Notes: a model not told the origin generated them from the sequence alone. 64,000 bases of DNA from Topomyia yanbarensis (GCF_030247195.1 NC_080671.1:426684539-426748538); one strand, 5' to 3'. Counted from the stretch's first letter, positions 22,740-34,540 are shown. Numbers and translations: made by a program.

Positions 22740-24045
22740 GACTTAGAATGTCCGTTCCTTTGGACGATCACAAAAACACAACCTGACGCTTAGTGCTACA
22801 AGAGCGACCATGGAACGCCTTCCACCCCCTAACCCAGATCGACACAAGACTGTCCCAGACGATCCAGACCAGAGGAGTCCCTGAAGTCACCCGTTCAACC
22901 TACAACCAATTAGTGGAGCGGCGATTCTCGAATCATAATTGGATCTACACCGACGGATCCGGGAAGGATGGCGAGGTCGGAGTCGGAGTCCGCAACGGCG
23001 GGACAGGCTCCCGACAGACTACTCGGTCTTTTCCGCCGAAAACGCAGCCATCGCCCTGGATTTGTCTCGAAAGCCAGAAGACACAGCAACTATGATCTTC
23101 ACCAGCTTCCTCTCGGTACTCCGCGCGATTGAGAGCAGACACTCCCGACACCCCTTTGTCCAGGCCATTGAGATGAACGCCGACCCACTCACCACACTAT
23201 GCTGGATCCCCGGGCACTGTAGCATACAAGGGAACAGCGAAGCAGACCACCTGGCAACGCTAGGTCGGAGAGCCAGGAGGACCCTAACCAAGGAAACGCC
23301 ACCCGGGGACATCATTCGGTACTTCGCCGAAGCCCTTAACAATAACTTCAGCGACCACTGGCAGACGTCCCAGGGATATCTGCATAAAATTAAGAAGATA
23401 CTCGCAAAATGAGACGATCGGCCAGTCTGGAAGGAACAGAAAGTCCTGCCCCGATTGTGGACCGAACACACGAAAACCACGCACAACCTTGAATGTACCA
23501 CCACCAATCTGTGCCACCCGCGGGACCAGGACAACAGTAGAACACATCCTCTCCAATTGCCTCGAGTTCCAGGACCTCCAGGTAAGACACGACATCCCGC
23601 CCTCAATTCGCGACACCCTGGTCAATGACCCCGTAAGAGAAGAAATCGTTCAAAAAACGCCGGTCTCTTCGACAACATCTAATCAAGAACCCACCACGAC
23701 CACACTAGCAATGGGCCCTCTACCACACCCCTCGCCGGTGCTGGAGAGGTCGCCCATGACTTAACAAAACCACCAGACAGCGAGAACTCCAATCAAGGTA
23801 CAGCATGGACCCCCCCCCCCACAGCAACGGGACACAATGGACTCCCACATGGGCCCTCAACCGCACTCCTTCGAGCTGCAGGGAGGTTTCCGCGACCCTC
23901 CGGTCCAATGTGCACCCATCCAACCATGGCAACAGATAAAGCAGAATTAAAAAATTAACATATAAACACGAAATGGAACATACGAACTTTTAAGAGCGAA
24001 TGACCCATCGAGGTTAAAGCCCCAATAAACAATACAATACAAGAG
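22740..24045 (+). pseudogene. 5'-truncated LINE: RNase H and C-terminal region
   Basis: Only the 3' portion of a non-LTR element is present. The RNase H domain starts with YTDGSGKDGEVGVGV (about 22945-22989), then shifts frame near 23020 into SVFSAENAAIAL and TTLCWIPGHCSIQGNSEADH (about 23190-23250), keeping the D, E and late D of the RNase H active site. The frame is closed by a stop at 23410; further coding-like sequence follows in shifted frames with C-x-H/C-type residues. The 3' UTR ends CCCAATAAACAATACAATAC, a TACAA-type tail. RNase H points to the I/R1/LOA-type group of LINEs. Dead: truncated and frameshifted. Confidence 0.75.
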
Positions 24046-25315
24046 CGTCTATTGAACAATTCATTGCACACTGCGGAGATATTTGAAACGTGACATTCCA
24101 GGCATGACCCATCTTCTTCGGGAGCGGGCCATCACCAATGGTGTCTATGCTATGATAATGCCAGGAAAACTAGGTTCTCGTATCGGCCGATTGCGATGAT
24201 GTCCTGTATCCGGAAGTTGTTCGAGAAAATCATCCTATTCCGCCTCGACAATTGGGTCGAAGCAACAAACTTACTGGCAGATACACAATTTGGTCACGGC
24301 AAAGCGATGAATGATTGCCTTGCGTAAAGAACAAATGGCACAAGTTTTCTTGGACATTGCGGGGAGCACTCTATTTGCAATTTGCGAAAAATCGATTTTT
24401 TTCCTATAATCAATTATCCAAGAAGATAATCCTGAAGCTTGAAAGTCGTACTGAGAATAATTTCGGAGGAAGAGGGGAGCGTGGAGTCGCGCCAGGTGGT
24501 TGTGCCGCGCCTCTCGTGTGGTGACATCGGTGCCTCTCGTCGCACCTCTCGTGAGGGGACGGAAAAAAACTTTAGGGCGCGTTTTCTCGAAACCACTTTT
24601 TTCGGTCGGTAATCATGAACGCGAACGAAACGCTACACGTATAAAGCTCAACCTACATTTAATTATTTTTAGATTAAACTCACATTTTTAGATTAAACTC
24701 ACCGCTTGTGCTTCAAACTCCGATATCAGTAAAATCTAATTGGTTAAACAATTTTACATTCGCTAATACAACAAAACAGGGGTTAAAATAAGTCTTCTTT
24801 ATTTTGATGAAATTGTTAATATATTTCAACATAAGTATAAAAAGAAAAATGTTTTAAAAGTTTCATATAATTAATCTAGGCTGCAGCTTGATTACCACCA
24901 CAAATAATTTAACGGAAGGCCTTCAGAAGATGGCTGAGATGGCTGCCACGGCCACCATTTCGAAAATTTTAAATATGTTAAAAATCAAAAAGTAAAGTTC
25001 AGACATGTATCTTAATAAACACAAATAACCACAATGTTCTCTTGTTCAAAATATTTTCCAAAAAATTATCATTTTACGAGGCTTTAGAGTGCCACCCTTA
25101 AGGAGGTTTTTGATTCAGTTGGAATCAACATTCTTTCTGAGAAGCTGCACCAGCATGGTCTTTGAATAACTTTGAACAATGTTTTACTGAATTTGTTATC
25201 TGATTCGACAACGTTGGCACTCAGCTACATGGGTCTGCCCCAAGGCTCCCCAACCCTTTTCTATACTATTTTTACGTTCATGGCATCGATGAATGTCTTC
25301 AGAATCAGGAATCAG
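24046..25315 (+). pseudogene. I-like reverse transcriptase fragment split by a DNA element
   Basis: 24150-24361 translates to RPIAMMSCIRKLFEKIIL, RLDNWVEATNLLADTQFGH and KEQMAQVFLDI. The frame resumes after 25097 with KEVFDSVGINILSEKLHQ, LSYMGLPQGS and FTFMASMNVF. Both parts align in order with residues about 515-665 of ORF2 in the intact element at 38297-42028 (RPIAMLSCIRKLLEKIIL; VFLDIKGAFDSV; ISYMGLPQGS). It is therefore a diverged member of the same lineage, interrupted by the 24362-25097 insertion inside the motif A block. The DD motif is absent; a LOA-like element follows at about 25316. Confidence 0.8.
24362..25097. mobile_element. 736-bp TIR element inserted in a reverse transcriptase relic
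   Basis: It starts GGGAGCACTCTATTT and ends, inverted, GGGTGGCACTCTAAAG. Removing it restores colinearity of the surrounding reverse transcriptase (VFLDI followed by FDSV). The interior is noncoding: a GC-rich left third (24470-24570, with repeated GCCTCTCGT.G) and an AT-rich remainder. Target duplication is not clear (TT or TTA). Confidence 0.6.
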
Positions 25316-28300
25316 AATAAACAACAGGTAAGTTAAACTCACAAGTAGTTCAACTTGCCTGCGAATAAGCCTAAAGCTCTTTACCACATTGGATAAGAAA
25401 CTTTAGTATGTCTGTGAGTTTCAGTCGTCCAAACATGGTTTCGTCTATATAAGGACGGCCGAAGACTCGAAATCGCAATTGCGTTACCGCTGGACAGTTG
25501 CATATCAGATGATATGAGGTTCCGTAGTCGGATTCACAAAGATCACATGAAAAAGACTCAGCGCGCTGAATAGTTGCCATGTGATAAATGAGTTCGCAGT
25601 GGCCGGTTAAAGCCCTGGTCAGCATGCCCCAGTGGAGCTTCGAAAAATGTTGGAGATTTTTCGAAACCACTGGGCATGGTTGTTCTAGAAACGCCTTTGT
25701 TTGGCGACACGTTTGTAGATTTCTCCAATAATTGCGGTGCTCGGACAAAGCCCAGGACCGTATTTTTTCCCTTATCCAACTTGTCGAAATTGGCAGCGCG
25801 GGCTCAGGACCAACGAAGTCAATCGCTGAACATGCCCTGGCCAATTCGTCAGCCCATTCATTTCCAGTAATACCAGAATGTCCGGGCACCCAGACAAGGT
25901 AGATTGTGTTGAAAATGCTTAGTTCTTCGATTTGGGTTCGGCACGCGATCACTAGCTTGGACCGGGATTTGTCTGAGCTAAGGGCCTTGATTGCAGCCTG
26001 ACTATCGGAGCAGAAGTTTATAACTCTGCCGGACAAACTCAGTTGTAGGGCCGATTGTACCCCGCACATAATCGCAAAGATTTCTGCTTGGAATACAGTA
26101 CAGTATCTACCTAGTTAGTGAGATTGTTCCAATTGTTCATTTCACGACAGTAGACACCAGCACCAGCACGTCCCTCCATCAGAGAACCGTCAGTATAACA
26201 GACTACTTGCGTTTGTTGTTGTCTTTCCATAAAGCCAGACAACCACTCCTCTCGAGAGGGAATCTCCACATGGAATGTCCTGTAAGGAAAACTAAATGTG
26301 AGTGTAATATGGCTGGGAGCAAGAGTATCTTCACCCCATGTAACCATTTGTGACCACAATCGTGTATGACTGGTAGCAAGATCAATATGGTTACTGTTCC
26401 AAAGCCCAGTAACCTGCAGTCTGTATGCACATGATAGTGCTTCTTGTTTGAGGTGTATGTGTAATGGTTTGATATTTAGAAGTGCCTCAAGAGCAGCAGT
26501 CGGAGTCGTGGTGAAAGCACCAGTCAATGCCATGAGCGCCATTCTTTGCAGATGGTTTAGCTTTGACTGGACTGTCACCACCTCTCCCCTCTACCACCAC
26601 ACAAGGCATCCGTATGATAGTATTGGACGTACAATTGTCGTGTAAATCCACTAGATGTATTTAGGTTTGAGACCCCAGGTCTTTCCAAAAGTTCGTCTGC
26701 ACTGCCCGAAGGCCATGCACGCTTTCTTGACTCTGAACTCAATGTGAGCAGACCAATTCAGTTTGGAATCCAATATGACTCCAACGACTTGATCTGCACA
26801 CAGTAGCTCAGAAAGAACTGCAAGGGACGAACCCCGGTTGTTATTCGCTTCTTCGTGAAAAGAACCATTGAAGTTTTGCTTGGGTTAACTGATAGTTCAA
26901 CTTGTCGACACCACTGTTCGACAGTTCTTAATGCCTGTTGCATTAAGTCAAAGATTGTTCCGATGCAAAATCCAGTAATTAGTATTTGGTAATCGTCAGC
27001 AAACCCGTAGGTTGGAAATCCAAGCTCATTTAGTTTCTTCAACAAGCCGTCAGCTACCAAGTTCCATAACAAAGGTGACAGAACGCCGCCCTGAGGACAA
27101 CCGCAAATACTCAACTTCCGTATCTCAGCCTGTCGCAGTGACGAGCAAAGTATGCGGCTACTAAGCATTGCGTTTATCCAACCCGAGATACATGCAGATA
27201 TCCCATGACCGCGCATCGCTTCCAGAATAGACTGGAAGGAAACATTGTCAACAGCACCTGTGTATCTAGCAATACACCCAAGCTAGATTGCTTGAGCGAG
27301 AAGGCTTTCTCTATGTTGTAAACATCATCGTGAAGCAGAGTGATGGTGGATTTCCCACACTGATATGCATGTTGCATTTTGTGCAGTGGATATTCAACTA
27401 ATCTAACGTTCCTGATGTGATGATCGATTATCCGTTCCAGAGCTTTCAGAAGAAAAGAACTTAAGCTGATAGGCCTTAAACTCTTGGCTTCTTCATAGCT
27501 TGAGCGCCCCCCTTTGAGAATAAATCTGACAGTTATTTCTCGCCATGCTTTCGGGATATACCCGGTAGCAAGACTGGAAAGTAAAATCTTTTTCAAGACA
27601 TGTTTAAGAATATCAAATCCCTTTTGCAGTAGCACGGGTAGTATCCCATCTTTTCCGGGTGATGTGTATGGAGCAAAGCTGTCAACTGCCCACTTGACCG
27701 ATTCAGTGAAAACCAATGTGCGTGCTAACTCCCACGAGTCCGAATCACCAGAATGAGATCTGTGAACATTGTTCAACTCCGGATCGATACAACCTGGAAA
27801 GTGTGTATCGAAGAGACAATTAAGAACATCTTTTTCGTCCGTCACATGAACACCATCTCTGGTTTTTAAGGAGTTCATCTGAAAATCATTCGATTTGGAG
27901 AGAATTTTATTTAACCTGCTAGCCTCGTTCAGACTAGAGACATTAGTGCATAGGCTTTGCCAGCTAGCCCGTTCTGCAGATTTAAGACATTTCTTATATG
28001 CACTGCGAGCTGACCTGAAAGCCCTGGAGTCATCACGCTGACGCCGGTTCCAAGCTCTTCTCATAACTTTTTTCATTCTTTCAAGCTCAGCCCTCCACCA
28101 AGGGGTTCCCCTAGTCGATTTAACAGTACGAAGTGGACAAGCTTCTACGTAGGATGCTAATATGAATGAGTTTGTCGCATCCACGACGTCATCTAAGTCG
28201 TCTAGTTGACTAATTGTTTGTAGATTTAGGATTACGATATGTTACCACATTGAAGGTGACATCAAAATGATCGAAAAATATATATTTATGATCGGATAGA

Positions 28301-28545
28301 GACGGTTCAGTTTCATTTGGAACCTGCCAATTTCCCAGCTCATGCAAAATTCTATCAGAGCAGAGTGTTATGTCTAACACCTCCTCCCTCCCAGACCTCG
28401 CAAAAGTTGGTCGATTTCCCACATTCAGACATCCCAACATGGGAGCAGGACCCCAGTGGTTCAATTCTTGACCGGATACCACACGGCCTCTGGGCAGGTT
28501 CATCTGTACACATCGAAATTTGATATTCGAAATTCAACAAACTTT
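25316..28545 (-). mobile_element. 5'-truncated LOA-like LINE, frameshifted
   Basis: Minus-strand order: an endonuclease remnant (28503-28210; NVGNRPTF, DITLCSDRI, SLSDHKYIFFDHFD), a linker (FRSARSAYKKCLKSAER), reverse transcriptase (SPGKDGILPVLLQKG; RPISLSSFLLKALERII; ICGCPQGGVLSPLLWN; YGFADDYQIL), RNase H (YTDGSLMEGRAGAGVY; FCSDSQAAIKAL; WVPGHSGITGNEWADELA) and a C-terminal Cys/His knuckle (CDLCESDYGTSYHLICNC), with stop at 25371. Frameshifts lie near 28215, 27220, 26760-26600 and 26105. The SPGKDGI-x-P-LLQ form and downstream RNase H suggest the LOA clade (Lian-like); R1 is the alternative. The conserved FADD pair remains, but the element is dead. The N-terminal endonuclease and ORF1 are missing. 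Confidence 0.85.
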
Positions 28546-28983
28546 AACCGAACTACCATCAGCCGATAGTCTCAGCAAACCCCCAGCCAACAAAAATTCG
28601 GCAAAATTAAGCGGATCATCGGTGAAAAAAATTTCGGTGCGTAGAGTGAACGTTCCGCTGCGTAATGCAGCATACTGGGGAGTTCACCCAACTCTTCCCA
28701 GGCTCCGTTCGCCATTGAGAATATTTTAAACCCCCTCAACAATTTTACCCATAGCACGGGTCGTATGACACTATGGAATTGGGATTCCCTGTTTGGTGGA
28801 TTTTTACCACTGGAACAGGTAGTCCGTAGTGTAATTCTTAGCCGGTTGAAACAACCACTACCGACACTACACGGCTTATCTAGGCTGTTCGGTGAAAGAA
28901 GCTGACACTGAAGGACAGCTTCCATAGATGGCCGAATAGCCGTAAACTTAAAAAGCACTTTAAAGTTCACATAACGTTCTTAG
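28546..28983. other. unassigned stretch, nothing recognised
   Basis: A 132-codon minus frame (28572-28970) has no family resemblance I can name. AG at 28982-28983 is the splice acceptor proposed for the next entry. Confidence 0.3.
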
Positions 28984-29190
28984 CGACCTTCAAGCTGCTC
29001 AAGATTTAATAGAACTGCTTAAGCCACTATTAGACAATAATACATCGTATTACTTAAAACGAGAAGCTTATGCAGCTCCTTTATATGAACTTTTGGTTGC
29101 CTGGGAATTTACTCAAGACGTGCTTACAAAAGTAAGAAAGGCAACAGATATATTGAACAGATTAGTATCAATATATTTCTTTAACGAAAT
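28984..29190 (+). CDS. exon-like coding segment of unknown protein
   Basis: A 207-nt segment bounded by an acceptor-like ...ACGTTCTTAG and a consensus donor AAAT|GTAAGT. It has one open frame through all 68 codons; a stop lies just upstream of the acceptor (28969-28971) and another (TAA) falls inside the donor, as expected of an internal exon (1 nt + 68 codons + 2 nt). The product is helical and charged: it begins DLQAAQDLIELLKPLL, continues YYLKREAYAAPLYELLVAW and ends ILNRLVSIYFFNE. I do not recognise the family. It lies on the strand opposite PhKgamma, 1.7 kb beyond that gene's last exon. It could be an exon of a neighbouring host gene or a fragment of an unknown transposon. Confidence 0.5.
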
Positions 29191-29196
29191 GTAAGT

Positions 29197-30466
29197 GTGA
29201 TGTATTATCTCCCATGTGTCGAAAGCATGCTGAAATTATTGAGCCTATTCGTATTTGTAGTTTCTACCCAAGTAGCATTTCTAGTTTAATAGCACACTAC
29301 AAGTGTACCATAAAACCGTCATTGTTACAAGGGTAGTTATTTTGGTAGTGGTGATACATTTAACAAAATTAAATTAGAAGAATTGGTAATCAGTGTTATT
29401 TTCTTTCGATTTGTAGACAGTTTTCTTGAATCGATTAAATTCTAGGCAGTTTTGTTTAGTTGATTAAATCATTGATATATATATATATTTTGATCCAAAT
29501 GATCAAAAAATTATTTTAACATGATTCCATAAAACTGGTAATAGTTGTAGGACGCCAGATCAAATAAATAGAAGTTTAACCGTTTCTGCGCATCTACAAA
29601 TCACCTGCTACATCAGAAGATTTAGTGTAAATTTTGGCATTCCTTTCGTTCGAATATTCTATGGATATTTTTCTACTCATTTTGATTTAGGGTCTTCTAC
29701 ACCTTGTAAACATGATGTTTAGAATATGTTAAATCAATTCCGTCGAGTCGACCCAATGTGGTTTTCTGGCCGTCAGCGGTCTTCCTTATATGACTCTGAA
29801 TCTTCTTAAAAGCAATCAATATCCAAATCTAGCTCTCTGTTATCTTTTGTCTCCATTCTCAGAACTACTCTGTGCCCCCTGTACCGGATACACATTCCCA
29901 GGATGTTCACTCCAAAACAGTTGTCAAACAAACCTGTCACTTTTTATCTGTGTGTTTGAAATTCAACTTCATTCTGACATACTCTATTAGCTCCAGCTGT
30001 GGTTCAGAGTAGCTTCTTCATATCAGTAGTGTTTTATAATCTAGGACGAAGAATACATTAGAAGTTCTTCAGAACGTGTGTATCACTACCTACCTTCTAG
30101 TAGACATTTCTGATGCTGGTCATGCAGATGTTTTTTTTCTTAATTCAACTGAATCTGGATACAGATCTTAGATACAGAAATAGACAACTCAATATTTTGC
30201 AATATCAAAAAACAAATTCAATATCTACCTAACAGTATTTATAGACTTGGTTAACATTTAATGTAAGCTTACCGGTTAAAAAGAGGATGTAAGAAAATGG
30301 CAAAACATGGTATACATGGTAAGGTATAATAGAAGGGACGTGTATGTTTCTAGAACTAAAGGAAAGAACCTATCTTTTCATGATATGAACTAATTGCTTC
30401 TCAGTTCGGATCAAGTTCCATTTGGCAGACATTGAAGTCAGACCTGATCGATTACAGCATGTAATT
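29197..30466. other. AT-rich spacer between the plus-strand exon and the PhKgamma 3' end
   Basis: No repeat family or coding signal recognised. It contains short (TA)n near 29478 and an A-rich run near 30480. Confidence 0.4.
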
Positions 30467-30472
30467 TTTATT
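30467..30472 (-). terminator. candidate PhKgamma polyadenylation signal
   Basis: AATAAA on the minus strand, about 425 nt after the PhKgamma stop codon. Other AT-rich signals exist nearby, so the actual site is uncertain. Confidence 0.35.
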
Positions 30473-30895
30473 ATCAAAAAAAACCTAAATAAATAATCGT
30501 AGAACGTTAGAATATTCAATTACTCTTACTGTAGATAACATTATTGACTACAAGGTAAACACGCTAGATTGATCACCTATTCCCCCTATGTAACAATTAC
30601 CGATACAAATATTCAAGAACTCTCGGTAAAGGGAACACACTAAAAATCCCTTCACTTGATGCTACTAGAATTCTGGAACTCGGTTGCCTTTGTTTTCCTA
30701 AATGTAGAAAGAAAAAAAAGAATTCTTGTTTGCTAACTAGCCCGGACAAGGCATCAGTTCGCCCTTGTCCACTCACTACACTCCGCCGGAAACTGACCCT
30801 GATTTCCACAGTATGGGTACACCGACAATTCCTCGATGCTGGTTGATGGGTTGATCGGCAGGCTGGCAGCTTCAAACAGCTCCGCCTACAGCAAC

Positions 30896-31030
30896 TTATC
30901 GAGTAAGACTGTTGATGTAAAGATTATAAACCTCGCATCGAGGTGTGTTCTCGAACAGGGCGGCCCGGTTTTGGCCCTCGCCCTTTTTGACCCAGTGGCC
31001 GTACACCCGAAATGCACAACCGTCGATGAC
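30896..31030 (-). CDS. PhKgamma: phosphorylase kinase gamma subunit, terminal coding exon
   Basis: The acceptor CCACTACCACTACCAG precedes GTC ATC GAC. The exon codes 44 residues beginning [20 protein letters not shown], then [11 protein letters not shown], and ends ...NSLTR with TAA at 30896-30898. [17 protein letters not shown]...[11 protein letters not shown] is the hallmark C-terminus of the catalytic gamma subunit of phosphorylase kinase, which phosphorylates glycogen phosphorylase to start glycogen breakdown in the cytosol. The segment is part of the regulatory region that holds calmodulin as an integral subunit. It joins in phase 0 to the exon at 32110-32268. The short tail after ENTP fits the family. 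The next residues (CEVYNLYI) are less conserved. Confidence 0.92.
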   Translation of the reverse strand, partial: VIDGCAFRVYGHWVKKGEGQNRAALFENTPRCEVYNLYINSLTR

Positions 31031-31311
31031 CTGGTAGTGGTAGTGGAAGAATAGAAGAGAGAATGATTATAGAAATGCTTCAGCTTGTGTTAAATGTTCG
31101 TAGATTCTTTATATCATAGACTTGCGAAAAAAGAAACAGTAAAATTAGCAACCAACATTGGATGTATAAAAACTGGCATCACGGCCAATGACATAAGATT
31201 GGCATGAGTTTTCCCCTTTACTTCCTCTAGCCAAACAAATATGTTCGATTGCCTACGTTTATTAATAGTTCATTTGGCTGCCTAAAACAAATCTGCGCAA
31301 ATAGTTGCAAT

Positions 31312-31540
31312 AAAATGTCTGTAGTTAAAACTACAGACACTTTATACACAGACATGCGGAGACAAAAACATTGAAACTGAATATTTACTGGCATTACGGG
31401 AGAGCCCATAAGCTTGCATAGGCTTCCCTCTTTACTTCCCCTCACAATACCATCATGCTCGTTTGGCTGCAGTTTTGACAGTCCGTTTGGCTGCTACTTC
31501 GCTAGTCTGTGTATAAAGTGTCTGTAGTTAAAACTGCTTC
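31312..31540. repeat. inverted repeat, TGTCTGTAGTTAAAACTACA core
   Basis: GTTAAAACTACAGACACTTT plus ATACACAGAC (31324-31353) is repeated in inverted orientation at about 31504-31533. The left arm additionally contains a small hairpin TGTCTGTAGTT/AACTACAGACA. Probably a small MITE-like foldback element. Confidence 0.55.
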
Positions 31541-31718
31541 GCCCATCAAAGGAATCTGGTGCGACAAAAGAAATTAAAACTACTAGAGGTCGCATGTCGC
31601 TGTTAACACTCAAAATTTACCATCTCGCTCTTACATATGCTAGGCCAATTAGTTTGACACATATTGCCCCGGGTACACACATGTCAAAATAATGGGATAC
31701 AATAGAAAAATTCATAGT

Positions 31719-31884
31719 AAGAGAACTGCGGAGAAAAAAAACGGCATTTTTGGCAACGTATGCCCCGGCATTGTATGGCAACACGTCCAATGTTATAAGG
31801 ATAGGCAATGTCCGATTGGATTCGTTTTTTGACAGCTAAACGCTAATCCAATCGACCCAAAATGGAGTCTCCGCAGTTCTCTTT
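31719..31884. mobile_element. 165-bp MITE-like foldback with AGAGAACTGCGGAGA ends
   Basis: AGAGAACTGCGGAGA at the left is matched by TCTCCGCAGTTCTCT at the right. The interior is noncoding; target duplication is unclear. Confidence 0.55.
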
Positions 31885-31906
31885 CTAGTTTTTCTAGGAT
31901 ACAATA

Positions 31907-31975
31907 TACTAGAGGGAGACCCCATGGTTCAGTCCGTGAACATATGGAGACAGTAGCGCTTTGCTCCCTCTAGTA
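31907..31975. repeat. 69-bp hairpin with 12-bp perfect stem
   Basis: TACTAGAGGGAG (31907-31918) pairs perfectly with CTCCCTCTAGTA (31964-31975) across a 45-nt loop. The size is that of a small hairpin or minimal foldback element; there is no evidence that it is processed. Confidence 0.5.
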
Positions 31976-32109
31976 GTTATAATCTCTTTTGATGCGACCA
32001 AACGGGAAACCTTGCCACTGCGACCATTTTATTCGACAAAATACGAACAGGTCGAACCAAGCAAAGGCAATTAGACAACAATCATTTAAATACAAAATAG
32101 AAAACTCAC

Positions 32110-32268
32110 CTTTCGCAGCACCTTGATGCGGTACGGATCTCTGAGTGCGTCCTCGGTCCGCAGCGGTTCCGGCGTGTACCGTAGCCTCTTTATTCTAACC
32201 ATTGCTCTAACACATAATATAGCGAATTGAAACTTTTTTCTAGCGTTAAACTGACTTTGTTTACGTAA
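32110..32268 (-). CDS. PhKgamma: phosphorylase kinase gamma subunit, calmodulin-binding exon
   Basis: Acceptor TCCTACTTTCAG|TTA and donor CGAAAG|GTGAGT bound 53 in-frame codons. The product starts LRKQSQFNARKKFQFAILCV, continues RAMVRIKRLRYTPEPLRTED and ends DPYRIKVLRK. The basic, amphipathic F-x-ARKKFQFAILCVRA-x-VRI segment followed by RDPY-x-x-x-LR matches the regulatory domain of phosphorylase kinase gamma, where calmodulin (the delta subunit) binds and autoinhibits the kinase. Both junctions are phase 0, so it joins cleanly to the kinase exon (HPFFNTV) and to the terminal exon (VIDGCAF). It is separated from the kinase exon by a 26.6-kb intron. Confidence 0.93.
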
Positions 32269-32271
32269 CTG

Positions 32272-33610
32272 AAAGTAGGATAGTGTCGCAAAAAACGGGC
32301 CAGAAAAAAATGGAAGAAGATACGAAATCATAACAAATGGAGAGCGAAACCGAACGAAAAAGAATGGGGGATAAACATGAAAATAAAAGAAGAGAAGAAG
32401 AGACAAAAGCAATTCATTAATATCGATATCGTTCTCGTTGCTGAAAATAGCTGGTACAAATTTACATGTAAATAACAAGCTAGGATTTTGGTGAAACAAG
32501 AGCACATGTGATGATTGCTATTGGGAATACTTGAATTGTTTGTTTGTTTTGCTCCCTGCGAACGGAGAAGAAAGAACGGGTAAAAAAGAGAAAAAAGAGA
32601 AATGCAAACTTTTACGTTGCTTGATTTCTTAGCGGGGATTAATTTTGTGGGGGGACGGGGATACTCTATACTAATTCGAATGAGTAGTGTAGGTTACTTA
32701 AGAGTTAATTTTGCAATTGGAAAACAAAGCGGTAAATATTTCTACGGACTGAAAAGGACGGAAGGTGGAACCGATAATAATAGTAATACAGAAACAACAA
32801 GATTTGATATTAGTGCATTTTTTTGTTCATAATAAATCAAATTCAAGAGCCAATCAGGGCAGGGGAGAAAACATTGCAAACAAAGTAGTTAATTCATAAT
32901 GTGTCTATAAGTGGCGAGAGGACGCCACCGGTTCATCCCAAGCGAGTGTATGGATGTGTGCGTGTAATGACTGTTAGTTGGGTGTGTCTGTGGGATGACG
33001 CTGCCGGCGGAAAACAAAACAGAACGTTTTTGTACGACTAACGAAGTAGGTTTTGTTTTCTTTTTCGCCTATTCTGTTAGTGTTCCGTTGAGCAAGTGTT
33101 GTACTGTACACAATGAATATTATATATATACAAATCTATACCATCACGATATGAAGCAATGCGGAATGTTTTATATAACCGTTTACTTAGAGAATGAATC
33201 GTAAAATATAGTTTAACCTTCTAACTTTCAAATACAATATTGTTCCGCTGAAATAAAAAAAACAAAAGTGAGACCAAACAAATTACGCGTTGTTTTGCAT
33301 AACCATAGACAATCTAGCGATTAGCTTTAACCAGTGTTCCACCGTTGGTCTTACGATTATGTGACTTTTTTGTACTAGGCAAGAATTGGTTAAAAAATCT
33401 GCTACTACGCAATCAATTAAGCGCGTGAATTCTCGAACAGCTACGTAGTCAGTAAATTTAGAAACTGATATCTCAGCAAAATACCATTTAATTACCAATT
33501 TTCAGCAAAATATTTTCTGAGTATCAGCCAACAAATGCCGCATTTACTGGGATCTCAGCAGAAAAAACTGTTTTTAGAGATCTCATGTCGATTATAGAGG
33601 TATTAACTTG
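32272..33610. other. intron sequence, nothing recognised
   Basis: AT-rich and apparently low-copy; only short chance frames. Confidence 0.4.
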
Positions 33611-34540
33611 GCGAGTTGAAGTATCTCAGCCGTGAATTGATCCACTGGGTTCCAGATCCCTTGTCATGAGAGGCGACTGAAAACAGGAGTCCTCGATGAT
33701 CATGTCACCAATGCCCATTTCGGGGTTCGCTATAGGTGATTATAAGCCAACGTGTTTGATATCTTCTAGTTGGTGTACAATAAGTGCCAGTGATGAAATG
33801 TGCAATGCTCTTACCGACCATGGTCAGAGTAGCACAAATTAATCTTCAGCATAACCGTACAGCAACAATGAATCTATCCCGCTTTTCCAGGAAAGAAAAG
33901 CTTCCATAGGCTCAAGAACCGTATTTCCATGAAGGAAATTTCTATATTGGAAAGCTACTTAAGCCCGTATTCATAGCCTACAACAAAATGGCATGATAAA
34001 ACCACGTGAAATGCCTCGTGCATGTAAACTTGTGAATTGACGCATATCTTCTATCCGACCGCACAACTCGTGATATTTGTGCTGTCACAGTCAATATGAC
34101 TGTTGATAACATAAACAGGAAATACATCTATTGTACGGCATATTTGCCGCTTCAAGAATCATTACCTTCTGATAATTTTAAAAGTGGTTATATCATACTG
34201 TTGCAGAGCTGGGTTTCCACTCATAACCGACAGTGATGCAAATATCCACCACATAATTTGGGGCAGCTCAGATATCAATTTGAGATGCACCAAATTGATG
34301 GATTAGTTAAGCAGTAAAAATTGGCATATAATTACTGTAGGAGATTACTCAACATTTGCACAATCTGCCAATGAAGAGGTGTTATATATAACTCTCTGCT
34401 CTGACGGTATTACGCATGAGTTTGGAAACTAGCTCGTACCCAGCGAGTTCGAACCGTCGTTATCTGATCATAAGTACACCGTCTTTGATCATTTAAACGT
34501 TCCGATGTAGCAATCTCTTGCGGTTAGGCTGTGTAATAAT
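33611..34540 (+). pseudogene. decayed LOA-like LINE: 5' leader and endonuclease
   Basis: The leader-like motif GAGAGGCGACTGAAAACAGG lies at about 33670. Endonuclease blocks follow in mixed frames: RKYIYCTAYLPLQESLPSD (about 34110-34170), a C-D-A-N-I-H-H-I-I-W-G-S-S-D-I-N equivalent (about 34232-34280), then YITLCSDGITHEFGN (about 34388) and SLSDHKYTVFDH (about 34460). The last two are closely similar to the endonuclease of the element at 25316-28545 (DITLCSDRI; SLSDHKYIFFDH), so the same lineage. Many stops and frameshifts; no reverse transcriptase follows. Confidence 0.7.

Larger units (their letters stand above)
31031..32109 (-). other. PhKgamma last intron, with several foldback repeats
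   Basis: A 1079-nt intron with GTGAGT donor at 32104-32109 and CAG acceptor at 31031-31033. It contains three separate inverted-repeat structures, listed individually. Otherwise no feature. Confidence 0.8.

Noticed and set aside
23019..23625. Minus-strand frames of up to 195 codons
   Set aside because: Antisense to the RNase H region of a plus-strand LINE with GC-rich codons; no domain resemblance.
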